A DNA stretch of 64,000 bases from DATJZG01 sp035499295 (lineage in GTDB: Bacteria > Myxococcota > Myxococcia > Myxococcales > Anaeromyxobacteraceae). The stretch lies in the NCBI GenBank assembly GCA_035499295.1, contig DATJZG010000156.1, forward strand, positions 23,988-87,987. The letters are read 5' to 3'. A model generated the notes under the pieces. The model was not told where the DNA came from, did no database searches, and was given only the letters and a program-made list of their open reading frames with translations. The position numbers and the translations under genes were made by a program. Shown here one piece after another: positions 15,971 to 23,983 of the stretch (position 1 is the first letter of the stretch; each line of letters opens with the position of its first letter).

Positions 15971-16795
15971 ATGAAGCCGGCCAAAGTAGGCTCGACGGGA
16001 GTCAGGCTGCTCAACTGCCACCCCATGGTGGCCGGCGAGGGCTTCTACGCCTTCGTGCGTTGGTGCGCCGTCGAGATGGACTGGCTGCGCCACCTCGAGA
16101 ACCCTCGCCGGGCCCTCGACGTCTGGGTCCTCGCTGGCTCCTTGGCCAACGAACGGGATCGCGAGATCTACGGCATGGCAAGCGCATCCGCGTCCGACGC
16201 CGTCCGCGAGCTCTCAGCCCTGTGGTTCCGCGGCGGAGACGTCTTCCTGCCACTCGACACCCTCTGCGACGGGGCGACGTTGGCCGAGACGTTCGTCCAC
16301 GAGCTACAGCACGTCATCGATTTCGTCTCGGGGGAGTGGTCGCAGATGACCCGCGAGCAGTGCGAAGCCCGCGCCTACGGCGCCGAGGCTGAGTTCTGGA
16401 GGCGGGTGCCTCGCCGGGAGGCCTTCCGGAGGTTCGAGGCCCTGGCGGCACCGGAGGTCCGCGCCTCGCTGAAGGCGCTCGTCCGCCGGACGGCCAAGCC
16501 GCACCACGTCCGGGCGCTCGAGGCGATGCACCTGAGAGCGACCATCGCGAGGTGCCTGGAGGCCGTCGCCGCTCATGGGCTGCCGAACTGCGACGAGGTG
16601 TTCGAGCTCGTCGTGTCCGCTGCCAAGAGCCTCCATGCCAGCGGGGTTCGGTATGACGCCGCCGCGGTCACCGAAAGCGTGGTGGAGGACTACGTGATCC
16701 TGCAGGCGCATCGGGCCGATGTCGCCGCCGGGCGCCGGGACGCGCCCAGCCGCGGGGTCGAGACGCGCAGCACCGAAGCCTTGCTGCAGTCGTAG
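15971..16795 (+). CDS. Putative zincin metallopeptidase (HELQH)
   Basis: A 274-residue protein from ATG 15971 (MKPAKVGSTGVRLLNCHPMV). The core motif is TFVHELQHVIDF with His110-Glu-x-x-His114, and EARAYGAEAEFW about 20 residues later offers the third ligand Glu, a gluzincin-like pattern. The N-terminal half has the strand FRGGDVFLPLD leading into the helix. The C-terminal half is helical and lacks recognisable domains. No signal peptide or membrane segment appears, so it is probably cytoplasmic. An in-frame TTG at 15893 would add 26 residues but has no better ribosome site. It is divergent from the oxygenase-like gene. The substrate is unknown; the motif is firm, the function inferred. Confidence 0.7.
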   Translation: MKPAKVGSTGVRLLNCHPMVAGEGFYAFVRWCAVEMDWLRHLENPRRALDVWVLAGSLANERDREIYGMASASASDAVRELSALWFRGGDVFLPLDTLCDGATLAETFVHELQHVIDFVSGEWSQMTREQCEARAYGAEAEFWRRVPRREAFRRFEALAAPEVRASLKALVRRTAKPHHVRALEAMHLRATIARCLEAVAAHGLPNCDEVFELVVSAAKSLHASGVRYDAAAVTESVVEDYVILQAHRADVAAGRRDAPSRGVETRSTEALLQS

Positions 16796-16885
16796 CCGAA
16801 GAGAACCCAGAGGGAGACGTCGCTCGTCGACTCGGGTCCCGGGCAGCAGTGATATCCTCGCGCCGTCCCGGAAGGAGGAAGACTC

Positions 16886-17200
16886 GTGCGCTGGTACGCC
16901 TACGTCGCTTACTTCTTTGGCGGTGCCTTCGCCGTCAACGCCGTGCCGCATTTCGTGAGCGGGGTGTCGGGGCGGCCGTTCCCGAGCCCCTTCGCGACGC
17001 CGCCGGGTGAGGGGCTGTCGTCCGCGAACGTCAACGTGTGGTGGGGCGCGTTCAACCTGCTCGTCGCCTACCTGCTCCTCTGCCGAGTCGGGACGTTCGA
17101 GTTTCGGAAGGCGAAAAGCGTCCTTCCGGTGGCCCTGGGTGGGCTCCTCATGGCTCTCATGCTCGCGCGCGCGTTCGGCCGTCTCTTCGGGGGCCTTTAG
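16886..17200 (+). CDS. Small three-segment membrane protein
   Basis: A 104-residue protein. GTG at 16886 sits 7 bases behind a strong GGAAGGAGG. Three hydrophobic stretches are visible: residues 3-24 (YAYVAYFFGGAFAVNAVPHF), about 49-68 (NVWWGAFNLLVAYLLLCRV) and about 79-98 (LPVALGGLLMALMLARAFGR). The HF-x-SGV-x-GRPFPSPF motif between the first two is characteristic and resembles a small family of uncharacterised inner-membrane proteins. It has no enzyme motif. It follows the zincin gene by 90 bp on the same strand but has its own ribosome site. The function is unknown. Confidence 0.7.
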   Translation: MRWYAYVAYFFGGAFAVNAVPHFVSGVSGRPFPSPFATPPGEGLSSANVNVWWGAFNLLVAYLLLCRVGTFEFRKAKSVLPVALGGLLMALMLARAFGRLFGGL

Positions 17201-17210
17201 TCCCCGCGCT

Positions 17211-17402
17211 TCAGGCGGCCTCGGGCAGCGGCGCGAACGCTTCCGGGCCTCCCGGGTTCGCGCTCTGCGGAGTTCCCGAAAGGTCGGCCTCGCCGGCACC
17301 CCGGCGCGCCTGGCGCAACAACTCCTCCCTCAGTCCTGGCCAGAGTGCCCTAAAGGGGATGGGACCGCCCCGGCGTCGGGTGGTCTGTCCGTAGCTGAAC
17401 AC
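17211..17402 (-). CDS. Possible leaderless 63-residue protein
   Basis: GTG at 17402 opens a 63-codon frame: MFSYGQTTRRRGGPIPFRAL, then a helix WPGLREELLRQARRG and a Pro/Ala-rich tail. A near-consensus sigma-70 promoter (17409-17437) places the transcription start almost exactly on this GTG, so translation would be leaderless. No homologue is recognised. It could instead be a small RNA. It lies between the two stop codons of convergent neighbours' intergenic space. Confidence 0.35.
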   Translation of the reverse strand: MFSYGQTTRRRGGPIPFRALWPGLREELLRQARRGAGEADLSGTPQSANPGGPEAFAPLPEAA

Positions 17403-17408
17403 GCGATC

Positions 17409-17437
17409 AGTATAAGGCGCGCGTCCCGACGATGCAA
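17409..17437 (-). promoter_or_regulatory. Near-consensus sigma-70 promoter
   Basis: On the minus strand, TTGCAT (17437-17432), a 17-bp spacer and TATACT (17414-17409). Matches to TTGACA and TATAAT are 4/6 and 5/6 with ideal spacing. AT-rich hexamers like these stand out in DNA of this GC content. Confidence 0.5.
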
Positions 17438-17451
17438 GGCCTGGGCGCGAA

Positions 17452-17988
17452 TCAGCGTCGCCCGGCCTCTCGACAGATGCGCTCCACGTCTTCGCCCGAG
17501 AGGCGGCGCTCTCGAAGAAGGGCGTCGGCGACGGCCTCGACCGCGGGCCAGAGCCCGTCGAGCTCCTTCGCCACGGTCTCGCAGCGGTCGGCGAGCCAGG
17601 CCCAGACGTTCCGCTGACGCTCCTCCGCCAGCGCCGACGAGGGCGCTCGGGCACCATCGTCAAACTCCCTGGCCATCCGGTGACGGGCGAGCTCGCCCGC
17701 CCTGTAGATGTCGAGCTGGCCTGCGTGCTCCGCGAGAAAGGACTCGAAATCGTCCTCGTTGCCGAACGCCCTCCATTCCGCCATCGGCCCGGCCAGGGAG
17801 ATGTCGATGAGGTCGTCGGCCGTCCCGGTGTCGCTCGTCGACTTGCAGAAGCCGTCGACCTCGGGCTCGAGCTCGTCCGAGCGAATGGTCAGGAAGGCGA
17901 CCGCCTTGCCGCGAGACACGTACATGCAGGCGTGCGCGGCCTCGTGGAGCGCGAAGATCCGATACGGGTGCGGGCGCCGAAACCTCAC
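17452..17988 (-). CDS. Small FtsH-peptidase-like (M41-type) zincin
   Basis: A 178-residue protein with FALHEAAHACMYV at residues 12-24, giving His15-Glu16-x-x-His19, and DDLIDISLAGPMAEWRAFG at about 58-76, which resembles the AGPAAE segment of the M41 peptidase domain of FtsH. The AAA ATPase and membrane anchor of FtsH are absent. The C-terminal half is helical and charged (LAEERQRNVWAWLADRC). Many stand-alone M41-like proteins occur in bacteria without known substrates. The start is a GTG at 17988 with no clear ribosome site, so the N-terminus is uncertain. It is convergent with the small membrane protein gene. Confidence 0.6.
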   Translation of the reverse strand: MRFRRPHPYRIFALHEAAHACMYVSRGKAVAFLTIRSDELEPEVDGFCKSTSDTGTADDLIDISLAGPMAEWRAFGNEDDFESFLAEHAGQLDIYRAGELARHRMAREFDDGARAPSSALAEERQRNVWAWLADRCETVAKELDGLWPAVEAVADALLRERRLSGEDVERICREAGRR

Positions 17989-18162
17989 CAGAGAGGAGTC
18001 TACAGGAAGCGGCGGCAGGTGCCGGTCGCCGAGGCCCGCCGGTTCGCGACAATTCGGCGCCGCGCGGGCGAGCGCCGATTAGGCTCTCCTCGCCAGCCGG
18101 AGAGCGCGCCTCGCGGGAGCCGGCCGGGCACGCCCCGGCGCGAGACTGGAGAGGATGGACAC

Positions 18163-18588
18163 ATGAAGAGCACCTTGGCCCCAGGTATCGCCCTCGCGTT
18201 CCGGTACACGGTGGCCGACGACAAGACCGTCCCACACGTCTATCCGGAATCGCCCCTCTTCCGCGAGATGCCCTCGGTGTTCGCCACCGCCTACCTGGTC
18301 GGGCTCCTCGAGTGGGCGTGCATCGAGGCGATCGCCCCGCACCTCGATCCAGGCGAACAGTCGGTGGGAACGGGCGTCTGGGTGACCCACAGTGCCGCGA
18401 CGCCCCCCGGGCTGACCGTCACGGTCGAGGTGTCGCTCTTGAAGGTGGAGGGCCGGAGGCTCACCTTCTCGGTGCGCGCCCACGACGGCGTGGACCCGAT
18501 CGGCGAGGGCACGCACGAGCGCTTCGTCATCGACCGGGAGCGCTTCGTCCGCAAGGTGGCGGAGAAGGCCGCCGCCGCACGCAGGTGA
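18163..18588 (+). CDS. FlK-like hotdog thioesterase
   Basis: A 141-residue hotdog protein. The order of motifs matches the fluoroacetyl-CoA thioesterase (FlK) group: VFATAYLVGLLEWACIEAI with the Thr and Glu positions, then THSAATPPG holding the catalytic His, then HERFVIDRERF near the end. Members usually hydrolyse small acyl-CoA or act in CoA-ester housekeeping; fluoroacetate is not implied. ATG 18163 follows GGAGAGGA. It heads a short plus-strand run with the DUF3617-like gene 74 bp downstream. The residue assignments rest on recalled FlK positions (Thr42, Glu50, His76). Confidence 0.75.
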   Translation: MKSTLAPGIALAFRYTVADDKTVPHVYPESPLFREMPSVFATAYLVGLLEWACIEAIAPHLDPGEQSVGTGVWVTHSAATPPGLTVTVEVSLLKVEGRRLTFSVRAHDGVDPIGEGTHERFVIDRERFVRKVAEKAAAARR

Positions 18589-18661
18589 GCTTCCCTTCGC
18601 CCACGTGGTCGTGGCCGCGCGGGCATGGCATGGTCTGAAGGGAGACCCCAGGAGGCTCGCC

Positions 18662-19063
18662 ATGACCCTCGCGCTCGCCTTTGCGCTCTTGCTCACGTTG
18701 CCGCCCCCCGCCTCCGCCGGCGAGCGCGCGCAGCCGGGGCTGTGGGAGGTGAGCGTCCAGGTCGAGTTGCCCGGCGTTACGCAGCCCCCGCCGCCGACCA
18801 CACAGACCGAGTGCCTGAGCCAGAAGGATGTGGAGGCAGACCCCGTCCCCTCGCTCGACAAGGGTGCCTGCCGCGCCACCGACGTTCGCCGCTCCGGCGA
18901 CAAGGTCACCTGGAAGGTCGTCTGCGAGGGCCCGCTCCCGGGGCGGGGCGAGGGCGAGATCACCTACCAGAGCCCGACCTCCTACGACGGCTGGATGACC
19001 CTGGAGACGGGGGGCGCCGTGGTGCGGGCCACGCTAAAGGCGCGTCGCCTGGGCGGCTGCTAG
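18662..19063 (+). CDS. Secreted DUF3617-like protein
   Basis: A 133-residue periplasmic protein. ATG 18662 follows CAGGAGG. The signal peptide is MTLALAFALLLTLPPPASA with a cut after ASA. The mature part begins GERAQPGLWEVSVQVELPG, the PG-x-W-E hallmark of the DUF3617 family, and has a TECLSQKDVE segment with further cysteines (GACRATDV, KVVCEGP and the last residue Cys), so disulfides are likely. The function of the family is unknown. It follows the thioesterase gene and may share its transcript. Confidence 0.72.
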   Translation: MTLALAFALLLTLPPPASAGERAQPGLWEVSVQVELPGVTQPPPPTTQTECLSQKDVEADPVPSLDKGACRATDVRRSGDKVTWKVVCEGPLPGRGEGEITYQSPTSYDGWMTLETGGAVVRATLKARRLGGC

Positions 19064-19279
19064 CCGGGGCGGCCGCGCGAAGCCGGGAGGGCCCCTCCCA
19101 GATCGCCTTCGCCGTCCTCCGGGGACTCGGGGGAGTGGTTGTGACGCCTACACGCGGGGCCGCCCTCCGGCGTGTTGTTATTTCGCCGCGGCCCCGGTGT
19201 GGAGGAAGATTGGCGGGCCAGCAGCCCGATCATGCCCAGCGCGCGCAACGAGCGGAGCTCCACGGTGCAGGACGGCCGC

Positions 19280-21781
19280 ATGGGAAGAGGGCCCGGGCGC
19301 CTTCCGGCCGCCCGAGCCATCGACGTCTGGGTGCCCGCCCTCTATGCGCTCGTGGCCGGGGCGTGGATCGCGTTCTCCGACATGATCGCCGCGGGCGGAG
19401 CGCGGTCCGCTAGAGAGCTGGCGGCCTGGTCGCTGGCGAAGGGGCTCGGGTTCGTCTTCGTGACCGCCATCGTGCTCCACGTGGGGTTGCGCCGGGCCCT
19501 GCGGCGCGCCGAGCGTGCCCTCCAAGAGCGGGAGCGGCGACTGCGCTCCATCCTGGAGACCGCGCTCGATGGCTTCTGGCTCTTGGACGAGAGCGGGCGC
19601 CTCCTGGAGGTGAACGAGGCGTACTGCGGGATGACGGGGTACACGCGCGACGAGCTGCTGCGGATGGGAGTCGGCGATCTGGACGCTGTGGAGACGCCGG
19701 AGCAGACCGCGGCACACATCGAGAGGATCAAGCGCGCGGGGGCCGACCGCTTCGAGTCCCGCCACCGTTGCAAGGACGGCCGGACCATTGACATCGAAGC
19801 GAGCGTGAGCTTCGTCACCGACCCCCCCGCCTTCGTCTGCTTCTATCGGGACATCACCGAGCGGAAGCGCGCCGACGAGGTGTTGCGGCGGAACGAGGAG
19901 AGGTTTCGCGCCCTGATCGAGAAGTCGACCGACATGATGTCGGTGCTGGACGCAGAGGGGCGTTTCCAGTTCTGGAGCCAGAGCGCCGCCGAGACGCTCG
20001 GCTGGGCGCCGGAGGAAATGCTCGGGAAGCCGCTCGCCGACCTGGTCCACGTCGAAGAGAAGGAGCCCGTCGCGCAGCTCTTCCGGCGACTCCTCGCCAA
20101 CCCCGGCGGGATCTCGCGCGGCCTCATCCGCTACCGCCACAAGAACGGCTCCTGGCGACAGCTGGAGGCGATCGCCCGGAACCTGCTCCGCGATCCCGCC
20201 GTGAAGGGAGTGGTGGTGAACACCCGCGACGTCACGGACCAGCGCGAGTTGGAGGAGCGGTTCCGGCAGGCGCAGAAGCTGGAGAGCATCGGCCGGCTGG
20301 CCGGCGGGATCGCGCACGACTTCAACAACCTCCTCACCGTCATCCTGAGCGGGGTGGAAACGCTCAAGAAGGAGAGCGCTCAGCAATCGCGGGTGCAGCG
20401 GGACGCGATCGACGAGATCAGCATCGCCGGGCAGCGCGCCGCCGATCTGACGCGGCAGATGCTGGCATTCGCCCGCAAACAGGTCATCGCCCCCGTCTCA
20501 CTCGACCTCGGCGCGGTGGTCCGGGGCGCGGAGAAGCTCCTGCGCCGAACGCTGGGCGAGGACGTCCATCTGGTGACGCGCCTGGGCCCGGGGCTCTGGC
20601 CGGTCCACTGCGACCGGGGGCAGATCGAGCAGGTGATCCTGAACCTGGCGGTGAACGCTCGAGACGCCATGCCAGGCGGAGGGACGCTCTCCATCGAGAC
20701 CTCGAACGCCGAGACCGAGCTGCCCGCCTCCCATCCGGAGATGCGGCCCGGATCGTACGTCCGGCTCACGGTCCGCGACACGGGATCGGGCATGAAGCCT
20801 GAGGTGAAGGCGCGCCTCTTCGAGCCCTTCTTCACCACCAAGCCGCAGGGCAAGGGCACCGGGCTCGGCCTGGCCACGGTCTACGGCATCGTGCAGCAGA
20901 GCGAGGGGTACGTCGTGGTGGAGACCGAGGAGGGGCGCGGCACCACCTTCGATCTCTACTTCCCCCGGTCGCGCGAGACGGCGGGCGAGGCGCCGGAGGT
21001 GCAGGTCCCGGCGAGCGGTGGGACGGAGACGATCCTGGTGGTGGAGGACGATCCCTCGGTGCGCGAGGTCACTGTCCGGTCGCTACGGTCCTCGGGCTAC
21101 CACGTCCTCGTCGCCAGCGACGGGCGAGAGGCGATCGAGATGGCCCTGCGGAAGGGACCGCTCGACCTCCTGCTCACCGACGTCATCATGCCCGGACTGA
21201 ACGGCCGCGAGCTCGCCGACGAGGTGCGCCGAACGCGTCCCGACCTGCGGGTGCTCTACATGTCCGGTTACACCCAGGACGTCATCTCCCAGGCGGGCGT
21301 GCTCGACTCCGGGATCGAGTTCTTGCCCAAGCCCTTCACGCCCGCGCTCCTGCAGGAGAGGGTGAGGAAGGTCCTCGACGCCGTCTGGCACGAGAAACTG
21401 GCGACCGGGATCCCGGACATCGACTCCCAGCACCGGGAGCTCCTCGCCCACATCGCCGCGCTGGAGGAGGCCGCCCGCGGCCCCAACCCGCAGCGGGCCC
21501 TGGACGTCCTCAGGTTCCTCGAGGGCTACGTCGCCAACCACTTCTCGACCGAGGAGACGTACATGCGCACCGCCGGCTACCCCGGCCTGGACGAGCACCA
21601 GAGGATTCACCAGGCCTTCGGGAGCGAGTACCGGCGGCGCAGGACGGACTTCGAGGCGAACGGGCCCCACGTCGCACACCTGCTCGGCCTCTCCGGCTGG
21701 CTCAAGGCGTGGCTGCACGACCACGTTCGCGGCGCCGACACCCGCATGGCGGAGTACCTCCGCTCGGCTCCCCGCGCCTGA
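19280..21781 (+). CDS. PAS-PAS hybrid histidine kinase with receiver and C-terminal hemerythrin
   Basis: An 833-residue sensor. Two membrane segments at about residues 15-35 and 50-67 anchor it, then PAS 1 (about 84-198), PAS 2 (about 205-325), a HisKA domain with the phospho-acceptor His346 in GGIAHDFNNLLT, an HATPase domain (NLAVNARDAMPGG, DTGSGM, GKGTGLGLATVYG), a receiver with Asp634 in LLLTDVIMPG, and a hemerythrin-like domain over the last 140 residues (DIDSQHRELLAHI, NHFSTEETYM, DEHQRIHQ, WLHDHVRGAD) with all expected diiron His/Asp/Glu. Hemerythrins bind O2, so oxygen or redox sensing is inferred. I chose ATG 19280 (AGGA upstream); in-frame starts at 19172 and 19232 would lengthen it by 36 or 16 residues. 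No partner regulator is adjacent. Confidence 0.88.
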   Translation: MGRGPGRLPAARAIDVWVPALYALVAGAWIAFSDMIAAGGARSARELAAWSLAKGLGFVFVTAIVLHVGLRRALRRAERALQERERRLRSILETALDGFWLLDESGRLLEVNEAYCGMTGYTRDELLRMGVGDLDAVETPEQTAAHIERIKRAGADRFESRHRCKDGRTIDIEASVSFVTDPPAFVCFYRDITERKRADEVLRRNEERFRALIEKSTDMMSVLDAEGRFQFWSQSAAETLGWAPEEMLGKPLADLVHVEEKEPVAQLFRRLLANPGGISRGLIRYRHKNGSWRQLEAIARNLLRDPAVKGVVVNTRDVTDQRELEERFRQAQKLESIGRLAGGIAHDFNNLLTVILSGVETLKKESAQQSRVQRDAIDEISIAGQRAADLTRQMLAFARKQVIAPVSLDLGAVVRGAEKLLRRTLGEDVHLVTRLGPGLWPVHCDRGQIEQVILNLAVNARDAMPGGGTLSIETSNAETELPASHPEMRPGSYVRLTVRDTGSGMKPEVKARLFEPFFTTKPQGKGTGLGLATVYGIVQQSEGYVVVETEEGRGTTFDLYFPRSRETAGEAPEVQVPASGGTETILVVEDDPSVREVTVRSLRSSGYHVLVASDGREAIEMALRKGPLDLLLTDVIMPGLNGRELADEVRRTRPDLRVLYMSGYTQDVISQAGVLDSGIEFLPKPFTPALLQERVRKVLDAVWHEKLATGIPDIDSQHRELLAHIAALEEAARGPNPQRALDVLRFLEGYVANHFSTEETYMRTAGYPGLDEHQRIHQAFGSEYRRRRTDFEANGPHVAHLLGLSGWLKAWLHDHVRGADTRMAEYLRSAPRA

Positions 21782-21797
21782 CCCTCCCGGTCGCTGC

Positions 21798-22820
21798 CTA
21801 GTAACGGCTCTCTCCCGGCCTCCGGTCGGAGCCGAGGACCTCCATCCAAGCCGGGTACTCCGCCGCCAGCTTGCTCGCCTCGTCGAGCGCCTTCATCTCC
21901 TCGGCGGTCAGTGCGACGTCCACGGCCCCGAGGTTGTCCTCGAGCTGCGCCAGCCTTCGCGCCCCGATGATCACGCTCGTGACCACGTCGTGGGCCAGGA
22001 GCCAGGCGAGGGCGATCTGCGCCACCGAGGCGCGATGGCGGGCCGCGATGGGCCCGAGGACGTCGAGGATCTCGAAGCCCTTCTCTTTGTTCACCGGCGG
22101 GAAGTCGAACTTGGTACGGCGGGCGCCCTCGTCACCGCCGGTCCGGGTGAACTTGCCCGAGAGGAAACCGCCCGCGAGCGGGCTCCACACCAGGAGCCCG
22201 AGCCCCTGATCGCGGAGCAGCGGGATGGTGTGCCGCTCGAGCTCGCGCCCGACGAGCGAGTAGTAGGACTGCGTGCAGCGGAAGCGCTCCAGGTGCTGAG
22301 CCCGGGAGATCCCGAGCGCCTTCATCAAGATCCACGCCTCGAGGTTGGAGCAGCCGATGTAGCGGACCTTCCCGGCGCGCACCAGGTCGTCGAGCGCCCG
22401 CAGCGTGTCCTCCAGGCTCGTGAGCGGGTCGACGCGGTGGATCTGGTAGAGGTCGATGTAGTCGGTGCCGAGTCGTCGCAGGCTCGCCTCCACCGACTCG
22501 AGGATGTGCGAGCGGGAGAGCCCGACCTGGTTCGGCCCCGGCCCCATGCGGCCTCGCACCTTGGTGGCGAGGACGACCTGGTGGCGCCTTCCCTTCAGGG
22601 CCTCGCCCACCATGGTCTCCGACTCGCCGGCGGCGTAGACGTCCGCGGTGTCGACGAAGTTGATCCCGGCGTCGAGCGCGCGATGCACGAGGGCGGTGGC
22701 GGCGGACTGGTCGAGCCCGCCGATCGCCGCCCAGAACTGCGCGCCGCCGCCGAAAGTCATGGTGCCGAGGCACAGCTCCGATACGAACACGCCGGTGTCT
22801 GCCAACGGGCGGTACTTCAT
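21798..22820 (-). CDS. Aldo-keto reductase
   Basis: A 340-residue (alpha/beta)8 NADPH oxidoreductase. ATG 22820 follows AGGAGGT. The catalytic tetrad is visible as FVDTADVYAAG (Asp, Tyr), LATKVRG (Lys) and YQIHRVD (His). The cofactor-binding end includes VTSVIIGARRLAQLEDNLGA. The sequence beginning KYRPLADTGVFVSELCLGTM matches the AKR11/YhdN-like or general-stress subgroup that reduces aldehydes. The insertion FWAAIGGLDQSAA near residue 30 is characteristic of a subset. It is convergent with the histidine kinase gene, 16 bp apart. The substrate is unknown. Confidence 0.9.
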   Translation of the reverse strand: MKYRPLADTGVFVSELCLGTMTFGGGAQFWAAIGGLDQSAATALVHRALDAGINFVDTADVYAAGESETMVGEALKGRRHQVVLATKVRGRMGPGPNQVGLSRSHILESVEASLRRLGTDYIDLYQIHRVDPLTSLEDTLRALDDLVRAGKVRYIGCSNLEAWILMKALGISRAQHLERFRCTQSYYSLVGRELERHTIPLLRDQGLGLLVWSPLAGGFLSGKFTRTGGDEGARRTKFDFPPVNKEKGFEILDVLGPIAARHRASVAQIALAWLLAHDVVTSVIIGARRLAQLEDNLGAVDVALTAEEMKALDEASKLAAEYPAWMEVLGSDRRPGESRY

Positions 22821-23261
22821 CGCGGGACCTCCTGGGATCGAAAGCGGGCGAGAGCGAGATTCTACCGGCCCTCGGCGGCACCGCCGCGGTCGACTCCCGA
22901 TCGGGTCGGGCTCCGGGGGAGCCGCCGGGCTCGGCCTTCCCGGCTGGCCGGTCCGGCCCGGGCCTCACCCGGCGGCGCGAAACAGGCCGGCCCCGGTCCG
23001 GCGCGCGTGCCCCTGCGCCACCAGCCGATCCAGGGTGGTGCGGGCGACGCCCTCCGAGCGGCCGCCGCTCGCGGCGGAGGTGGCCCGGGCGGCGGCAGCC
23101 CTGACCGCGAAAGCGGACGTGCCCGCCCGGCTCCTCCGGGGCGCGGGCGCGACCGAATGGGCAGGCTCGACCGGGCTGAGCGGCGCGCTCGCCGCCGCCA
23201 CCGCCCGGACCCTGGCGGGCGCCGCCTCGCGCCGGCGCCCTTCGCCCGCCCGGGGGCCAAG
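22821..23261. other. GC-rich spacer with a weak minus-strand frame
   Basis: 440 bp between the aldo-keto reductase start and the end of the GNAT gene. On the minus strand a 78-codon frame (22965-23201, GTG start) ends in TTLDRLVAQGHARRTGAG, which looks like a winged-helix tip, but the rest is Ala/Arg/Ser low complexity and the ribosome site is poor. It could be a remnant of a small DNA-binding protein. Confidence 0.35.
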
Positions 23262-23852
23262 TCAGTCGAGGAGGGGAAGGCCCGCGGAGAGAGCGGCCTC
23301 GAAACCTGTGCCGCTCCGCAGGGCGTCCATGGAGAGCGGCGGTTGTGGCACGCCGCGCCGCTCGGCGAGCTCGAGCTGCCACCACCCCACGTCGTGCCAC
23401 GCCCCCAGCTTGAAGCCCACGGACGGGTAGACTCCGATTGGGCGGAAGCCCAGCGACTCGTGCAGCCCGACGCTGGCTGCGTTGGGCAGGGTGATCCCGG
23501 CGTGCGCGGCGCGAAAGCCCTGCAGCCGCAGGAGCGCGAAGAGCGAGGCGTAGAGCGCGTGTCCCACGCCGCTCCGGCGGCTGTCGGCGCGCACATAGAC
23601 GCTCACGTCCACGCACCACTGGTAGGCGCGGCGGTCGCGGTGCCTCGAGGCGTAGGCGTAGCCAGCGAGGCCGTCGCCATCGGTGCAGGCGAGCCAGGGC
23701 GCGAACCGCAGGGCGGCCTCGACGCGCCCGCTCATCTCCTCGGCGCCGGGAACCTCGGTCTCGAAGGAAATGGCGGTGCTGGCCACGACGGGCCCGTAGA
23801 TCTCCGCGATCCGCGGTCCGTCGGAGGGCTCGGCCAGTCGAATGGTCCTCAT
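23262..23852 (-). CDS. GNAT N-acetyltransferase, phosphinothricin-acetyltransferase-like
   Basis: A 196-residue acetyltransferase. The N-terminus IRLAEPSDGPRIAEIYGPVV and the acceptor-side strand ISFETEVPG are typical of the Pat/Bar group. The acetyl-CoA loop is V-x-x-D-x-R-R-S-G-V-G-H (YVRADSRRSGVGHALY, about residues 88-103), followed by AGITLPNAASVGLHESLGF, the signature of this group, and a final WHDVGWWQLEL. These enzymes N-acetylate amino-acid-like compounds such as methionine sulfoximine or phosphinothricin. ATG 23852 follows GGGAG. It is divergent from a LysR regulator with a palindrome in between, so LysR control is likely. Confidence 0.85.
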   Translation of the reverse strand: MRTIRLAEPSDGPRIAEIYGPVVASTAISFETEVPGAEEMSGRVEAALRFAPWLACTDGDGLAGYAYASRHRDRRAYQWCVDVSVYVRADSRRSGVGHALYASLFALLRLQGFRAAHAGITLPNAASVGLHESLGFRPIGVYPSVGFKLGAWHDVGWWQLELAERRGVPQPPLSMDALRSGTGFEAALSAGLPLLD

Positions 23853-23956
23853 GGCGTCTCCCGATCGTCTCGCGCCGGCGCCGCTCCCTCCGCGCCGGCC
23901 TGGAGGCAGATGCTAGCGAACTCGCCCCATCGCGCGCAGCCGATGGAACACATACT

Positions 23957-23979
23957 ATCCATCGATGATATTGATGGAT
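23957..23979. promoter_or_regulatory. ATCCATC-N9-GATGGAT palindrome between GNAT and LysR genes
   Basis: Perfect 7-bp arms (23957-23963 and 23973-23979) around a 9-bp AT-rich centre. It reaches into the region just ahead of the LysR start codon, so occupancy would block its own gene while possibly activating the divergent acetyltransferase, the common LysR arrangement. Confidence 0.6.
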
Positions 23980-23983
23980 GGCC

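Noticed and set aside
22965..23201. A 78-codon minus-strand gene
   Set aside because: Mostly Ala/Arg/Ser; only its end resembles a winged helix and the ribosome site is weak, so I mention it only in the spacer.
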